Origin: Clostridia bacterium
GTDB taxonomy: Bacteria; Bacillota; Clostridia; Christensenellales; UBA1242
Reading direction: 5' to 3'
DNA: 64,000 nt
NCBI GenBank assembly: GCA_022793335.1
Contig: JAAWCQ010000004.1
Span: 62,001 to 126,000 of the forward strand
Numbering within the stretch: position 1 is the first letter of the stretch; every line of letters starts with the position of its first letter. The notes beneath the pieces were generated by a model. That model was not told the DNA's origin and did no database searches. It saw only the letters and a program-made list of their open reading frames with translations. Positions 60,228 through 64,000 of this stretch are shown here, one piece after another. The translations under genes and the position numbers were made by a program.

Positions 60228-60818
60228 CTAAGCTTTTTTGTCTCGAGAAACGAAAATTTCATCTATTATTCCGTATTCTTTTGCCTCCTGTGCAGTCATA
60301 TAATTGTCTCTATCCGTATCTTTCTCCACTATTTCTAGAGGTTTTCCTGTATTTTGGCTTAACATTTGATTCATTCTGTCTTTTATATATTGAATATGAT
60401 TTGCTTGAATTTGAATATCACTCACCTGACCTTGAGCACCGCCAAGAGGCTGATGTATCATTATTTCACTGTTTGGAAGAGCAAATCTCTTTCCTTTTGT
60501 TCCACCAGCAAGCAAGAACGCTCCCATTGACGCCGCTCTGCCAACACAAATAGTTGAAACATCACATTTAATATATTTCATTGTATCATAGATTGCAAGA
60601 CCAGCACTAACACTTCCTCCAGGACTGTTGATATAAATAGAAATATCTTTGTTTGGATTTTTACCTTCCAAATAAATCAATTGTGCAACAATAATATTTG
60701 CAATATTATCATCAATTTCACCATTTAAAAATATTATTCTGTCTTCAAGCAATCTTGAATAGATATCATAAGACCTTTCACTGTTGCCAGTCTGGTCAAC
60801 CACCATAGGTATTAACAT
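60228..60818 (-). CDS. clpP: ATP-dependent Clp protease proteolytic subunit
   Basis: ClpP forms the 14-subunit proteolytic chamber. The serine is in [16 protein letters not shown], the histidine in [15 protein letters not shown], and the aspartate downstream near [12 protein letters not shown]. The 196-residue length is normal. The ATG follows GGAGGG. Upstream lies a hairpin (ATTAGAC/GTCTGAT) in the leader; I see no CtsR-type operator. tig, clpP and clpX are adjacent, the conserved order in many bacteria. Confidence 0.97.
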   Translation of the reverse strand: MLIPMVVDQTGNSERSYDIYSRLLEDRIIFLNGEIDDNIANIIVAQLIYLEGKNPNKDISIYINSPGGSVSAGLAIYDTMKYIKCDVSTICVGRAASMGAFLLAGGTKGKRFALPNSEIMIHQPLGGAQGQVSDIQIQANHIQYIKDRMNQMLSQNTGKPLEIVEKDTDRDNYMTAQEAKEYGIIDEIFVSRDKKA

Positions 60819-60885
60819 AAACCCTCCTATTTTATCAGACCAATAGTCTAATATATTAAAAAATTAAAGCATTTGGCACTAAATT

Positions 60886-60930
60886 GCAAAAAGGCCTTTC
60901 TTGTTTTAAACAATCAAAACAAGAAGGCTC
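60886..60930 (-). terminator. Terminator after tig
   Basis: GGCCTTTCTTGTTTT (60893-60907) pairs with AAAACAAGAAGGCTC (60916-60930) with a single bulge, followed in the minus direction by five T residues. Confidence 0.8.
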
Positions 60931-60964
60931 TTAAAGTTGCCAAAGATATTATACGCCAATTTTA

Positions 60965-62245
60965 TTATTTATTTTCATTTTTTGACTTAATAAAATCCAA
61001 GACTTTTGTCATAATTGCGTTGTTTTGGAAGAATGCATAGTCTTGCTCAGACATTGCCTTCTTAAAATCTTCAACATTCATCTGATATTTTCCTGCATAA
61101 TCAGCAATGGTCTTATCCATATCTGCAGCAGTAACAGTGATTTTATATTGAGAAATCAATCTTTGCAATACAAGTCTAGTTTTAATATTCTTCTCTGCAT
61201 CAACTCTTCTTTCAGCTTTAAACTCGTCAATTGATTTTCCAAGATATCCAAGATATCCTTCCAAATTCATTCCTTGGTGAGAAAGTCTGTGCTCAAAGTC
61301 TTCAACCATATGATAAACTTCATGTTCAATCATAGAATCAGTAAGCTCAATGCCACTCTTTTCAGCAACAGCATCTAAAAGCGCAACTTCATAATCTCTT
61401 TCAGCCTTTTCTTCTGCAGCTTTCATAAGATTTTCTTTAATTGACTTTTTATACTCAGCAAGAGTCTCATATTCCGTTGTATCAGCAACAAACTTATCAT
61501 CAACTTCTGGCAAAACTTTCTTTTCAATCTTTTTCAAAGTCACTTTAAATACAGCTGGTTGACCTTTCAAATTTTCAGCACCATAATTTTCTGGGAATTT
61601 TACATCAATGTCTTTAACTTCATCTTTTTTCATTCCCACCACGCCTTCTTCAAAGCCTTCAATAAAAGTATGAGAGCCAAGCTCAAGTCTATAATCTTCA
61701 GCTTCGCCGCCTTCAAATTTTTCACCATTTAAATAACCAACAAAGTCAATGGTTGCAAAATCTCCCATTTCAGCAACTTTATCCTCTTCAACATAACGAG
61801 CATGAGACTCTTTTGCTGATTGAAGCTGTCTTTCAATTTCACTTTCTTCAACTTTAGCTTTTGGCTTTTTAACATTCAATTTATCAAGCTCTGGAAGTAC
61901 AAATTCAGGCATTAAATCAAATTTTAAAGAAACTTCAAGTCCGCCCTCAACAGTAAATGTATTCTTATCTACATGAGGATGATCTGCAGGAACAATGCTT
62001 GGATTTTCTTCCAAGAATTTTGAATAGTTGGTTGAAACAACTTCATCAAAAGCCTCATCAAAAAATACAGTATCACCATAGTTTTGTTCAATAACCTTTC
62101 TTGGAGCCTTTCCCTTTCTAAATCCTTGAATATTAAATCTTCCTTTATTTTGCTCGTAAGCACGCTCCATTGCTTGTTCCCATTCTTCCTTAGAAACTTT
62201 AATATTCAAAACGCCTTTTTTATCAATTTTTTCAAATGTAAACAT
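60965..62245 (-). CDS. tig: Trigger factor
   Basis: Trigger factor is the ribosome-bound chaperone with peptidyl-prolyl isomerase activity. The N-terminal ribosome-binding domain has the signature GFRKGKAPRKVIEQ (about residue 41). The FKBP domain covers about 150-240 (GDFATIDFVGYLNGEKFEGG), and the rest forms the helical chaperone arms. The 426-residue length is normal. GGAGA lies before the ATG. It precedes clpP but has its own terminator. Confidence 0.96.
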   Translation of the reverse strand: MFTFEKIDKKGVLNIKVSKEEWEQAMERAYEQNKGRFNIQGFRKGKAPRKVIEQNYGDTVFFDEAFDEVVSTNYSKFLEENPSIVPADHPHVDKNTFTVEGGLEVSLKFDLMPEFVLPELDKLNVKKPKAKVEESEIERQLQSAKESHARYVEEDKVAEMGDFATIDFVGYLNGEKFEGGEAEDYRLELGSHTFIEGFEEGVVGMKKDEVKDIDVKFPENYGAENLKGQPAVFKVTLKKIEKKVLPEVDDKFVADTTEYETLAEYKKSIKENLMKAAEEKAERDYEVALLDAVAEKSGIELTDSMIEHEVYHMVEDFEHRLSHQGMNLEGYLGYLGKSIDEFKAERRVDAEKNIKTRLVLQRLISQYKITVTAADMDKTIADYAGKYQMNVEDFKKAMSEQDYAFFQNNAIMTKVLDFIKSKNENK

Positions 62246-62281
62246 AATATCTCCTTTTCCTCTTTCTAAATTTACTATAAA

Positions 62282-62310
62282 ATAATAGCATAATTCTCAA
62301 TTTTAAGCAA
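62282..62310 (-). promoter_or_regulatory. Probable tig promoter
   Basis: On the minus strand TTGCTT (62310-62305), 17-bp spacer, TATTAT (62287-62282). The region is AT-rich, so the assignment is tentative. Confidence 0.45.
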
Positions 62311-62336
62311 GCAAATTTCAATGCAATTTCAATCGA

Positions 62337-62726
62337 TTAAAATTTTATAAAAGCAACAATAGAAATTGCAAGCAAACTTATCATAAACAAAATTTTGAAT
62401 ATATCCAAAGCTTTATCAAGTCTCAAACTTTTTTTATACTTTTTTATGTAAAGCTCTATATTCGCATCAAATTCATCTTTAGTAATATTGTATAAATTTA
62501 TCATTTCCGCACGATAGCCTCTGAAATCATCATCAAAATAGGTGTAGTATTCTTCTATAAAATCCAATATCAGCATAACCACCCAATATATACAAAAAAG
62601 CACCAAAAAAGGCAGTGCGACAAAAACGAAGTCAGCCCATACTGCCTTTAATGCCAAAAATAAAACCATAAATCCCAGCAAAATCGCTGAAATAAGCCAT
62701 CTTTTTTTTATGAATTTTTTAAACAT
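62337..62726 (-). CDS. Small membrane protein, function unknown
   Basis: The 129-residue protein has three hydrophobic segments (about 10-30, 33-56 and 105-127) with a basic N-terminus and a charged, Tyr/Asp-rich middle (EEYYTYFDDDFRGYRAEM). I recognise no family. Its ATG overlaps the end of the preceding membrane gene by 8 bp, so it is translated from the gap transcript. The conserved-looking charged loop suggests a cytosolic face interaction, which is speculation. Confidence 0.65.
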   Translation of the reverse strand: MFKKFIKKRWLISAILLGFMVLFLALKAVWADFVFVALPFLVLFCIYWVVMLILDFIEEYYTYFDDDFRGYRAEMINLYNITKDEFDANIELYIKKYKKSLRLDKALDIFKILFMISLLAISIVAFIKF

Positions 62727-63078
62727 TTAATATAAACAATACTACAATAGTCACAACAAAAATAACATAACAAACTATCCATGCAATAGAACGATGTTTT
62801 CTAACCCATGTAAATGCAAGACAAATACAAATGACATAGGCGATAACCTCTCCAACTGAATTGAAGGCATCAGACAGTTTTGTGTTGCCCTTTAAAACCA
62901 AGGTCAATAGAAGAGCAACAGCAATGCAGCCTATTCCAATATAGGCAACAAAGGCAAGCACTGAATTAAAGCCTTCAAACTTTTTAGCAGTCTTCACCTT
63001 TTCCTTTTTCTTCTTTTTTTTGCCGTTTGACTCTTCTATAGTTTGAGAATCAACTTTATACTCGTTTTTATTTTCCAC
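62719..63078 (-). CDS. Small membrane protein after gap, function unknown
   Basis: The product has a lysine-rich cytosolic start (NGKKKKKKEKVKTAKKF) and three membrane helices in the remaining 80 residues. The start is taken as GTG at 63078 after GAGGTG; the frame continues upstream into the end of gap, so the true start could be a few codons earlier. The spacing to gap is about 10 bp, which implies co-transcription. Neither this protein nor the next resembles a known glycolytic partner. Confidence 0.6.
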   Translation of the reverse strand: MENKNEYKVDSQTIEESNGKKKKKKEKVKTAKKFEGFNSVLAFVAYIGIGCIAVALLLTLVLKGNTKLSDAFNSVGEVIAYVICICLAFTWVRKHRSIAWIVCYVIFVVTIVVLFILNV

Positions 63079-63089
63079 TCTCACCTCAA

Positions 63090-64000
<911 letters not shown>

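Overview
The window is a gene-dense, AT-rich piece of a spore-forming Bacillota chromosome, most likely an uncultured member of the Clostridia. The evidence is the spoIIIAA-AH operon, spoIVB, rny, asp23, a T-box before pheST, the argR-recN-spoIVB order, AGA-dominated arginine codons and strong AGGAGG-type ribosome sites. No plasmid, phage, insertion sequence or CRISPR array is visible. The left edge cuts secD and the right edge cuts gap.

Layout, plus strand, 1-38.8 kb: secD-secF; rpsB-tsf; frr-uppS-cdsA; rseP; a polC-derived gene; the rimP-nusA-ylxR-ylxQ-infB-rbfA-nrnA-truB translation operon; an endonuclease IV-like gene; efp; spoIIIAA-AH; asp23-nusB-xseA-proS-xseB; a DUF21/CorB-like membrane gene; infC-rpmI-rplT-spoU; yebC; an orphan gene with a clamp-binding motif; ruvC, ruvA-ruvB, queA, tgt; rny; a small-multidrug-export-family gene. 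Minus strand, 38.8-64 kb: a membrane-anchored PadR-like regulator; serS plus an unknown gene; spoIVB, recN and argR; pheS-pheT-iscS-thiI; asnS; a lipoprotein; tRNA-Leu(AAG); a short ferritin-like gene; clpP-clpX; tig; gap with two small membrane proteins. Two plus-strand genes interrupt this half: a XerS-like tyrosine recombinase and an RluA-family pseudouridine synthase.

Most genes serve housekeeping: translation initiation and ribosome maturation, tRNA charging and modification, protein export and proteolysis, and DNA repair and recombination. Promoters are readable throughout as TTGACA-like -35 and TATAAT/TAAAAT -10 boxes, usually 17 bp apart.

The most unusual content is as follows. (1) The gene at the classical polC position encodes only the PolC N-terminal region, OB fold and an intact DEDDh exonuclease. 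It has no PHP or polymerase domain, and a QTNLF clamp-like motif sits just before the exonuclease. It looks like a PolC-derived proofreading subunit. (2) At least four genes (polC-derived gene, ruvC, xerS-like, rluA-like), and probably a fifth, have a -10 box ending 6-7 nt before the ATG and no Shine-Dalgarno, so their mRNAs should be leaderless. (3) An orphan protein just before ruvC carries QMSLF, a near-consensus sliding-clamp motif. (4) A 17-bp sequence occurs as a perfect inverted pair at 41164-41203 and again immediately upstream of the xerS-like promoter. (5) SecD and SecF both lack the conserved membrane aspartates linked to proton-driven export. (6) A PadR-type DNA-binding domain is fused to a long acidic linker and a membrane domain. 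(7) The rpsB leader can form two mutually exclusive hairpins. All functional calls are from reading the sequence; no database search was run.
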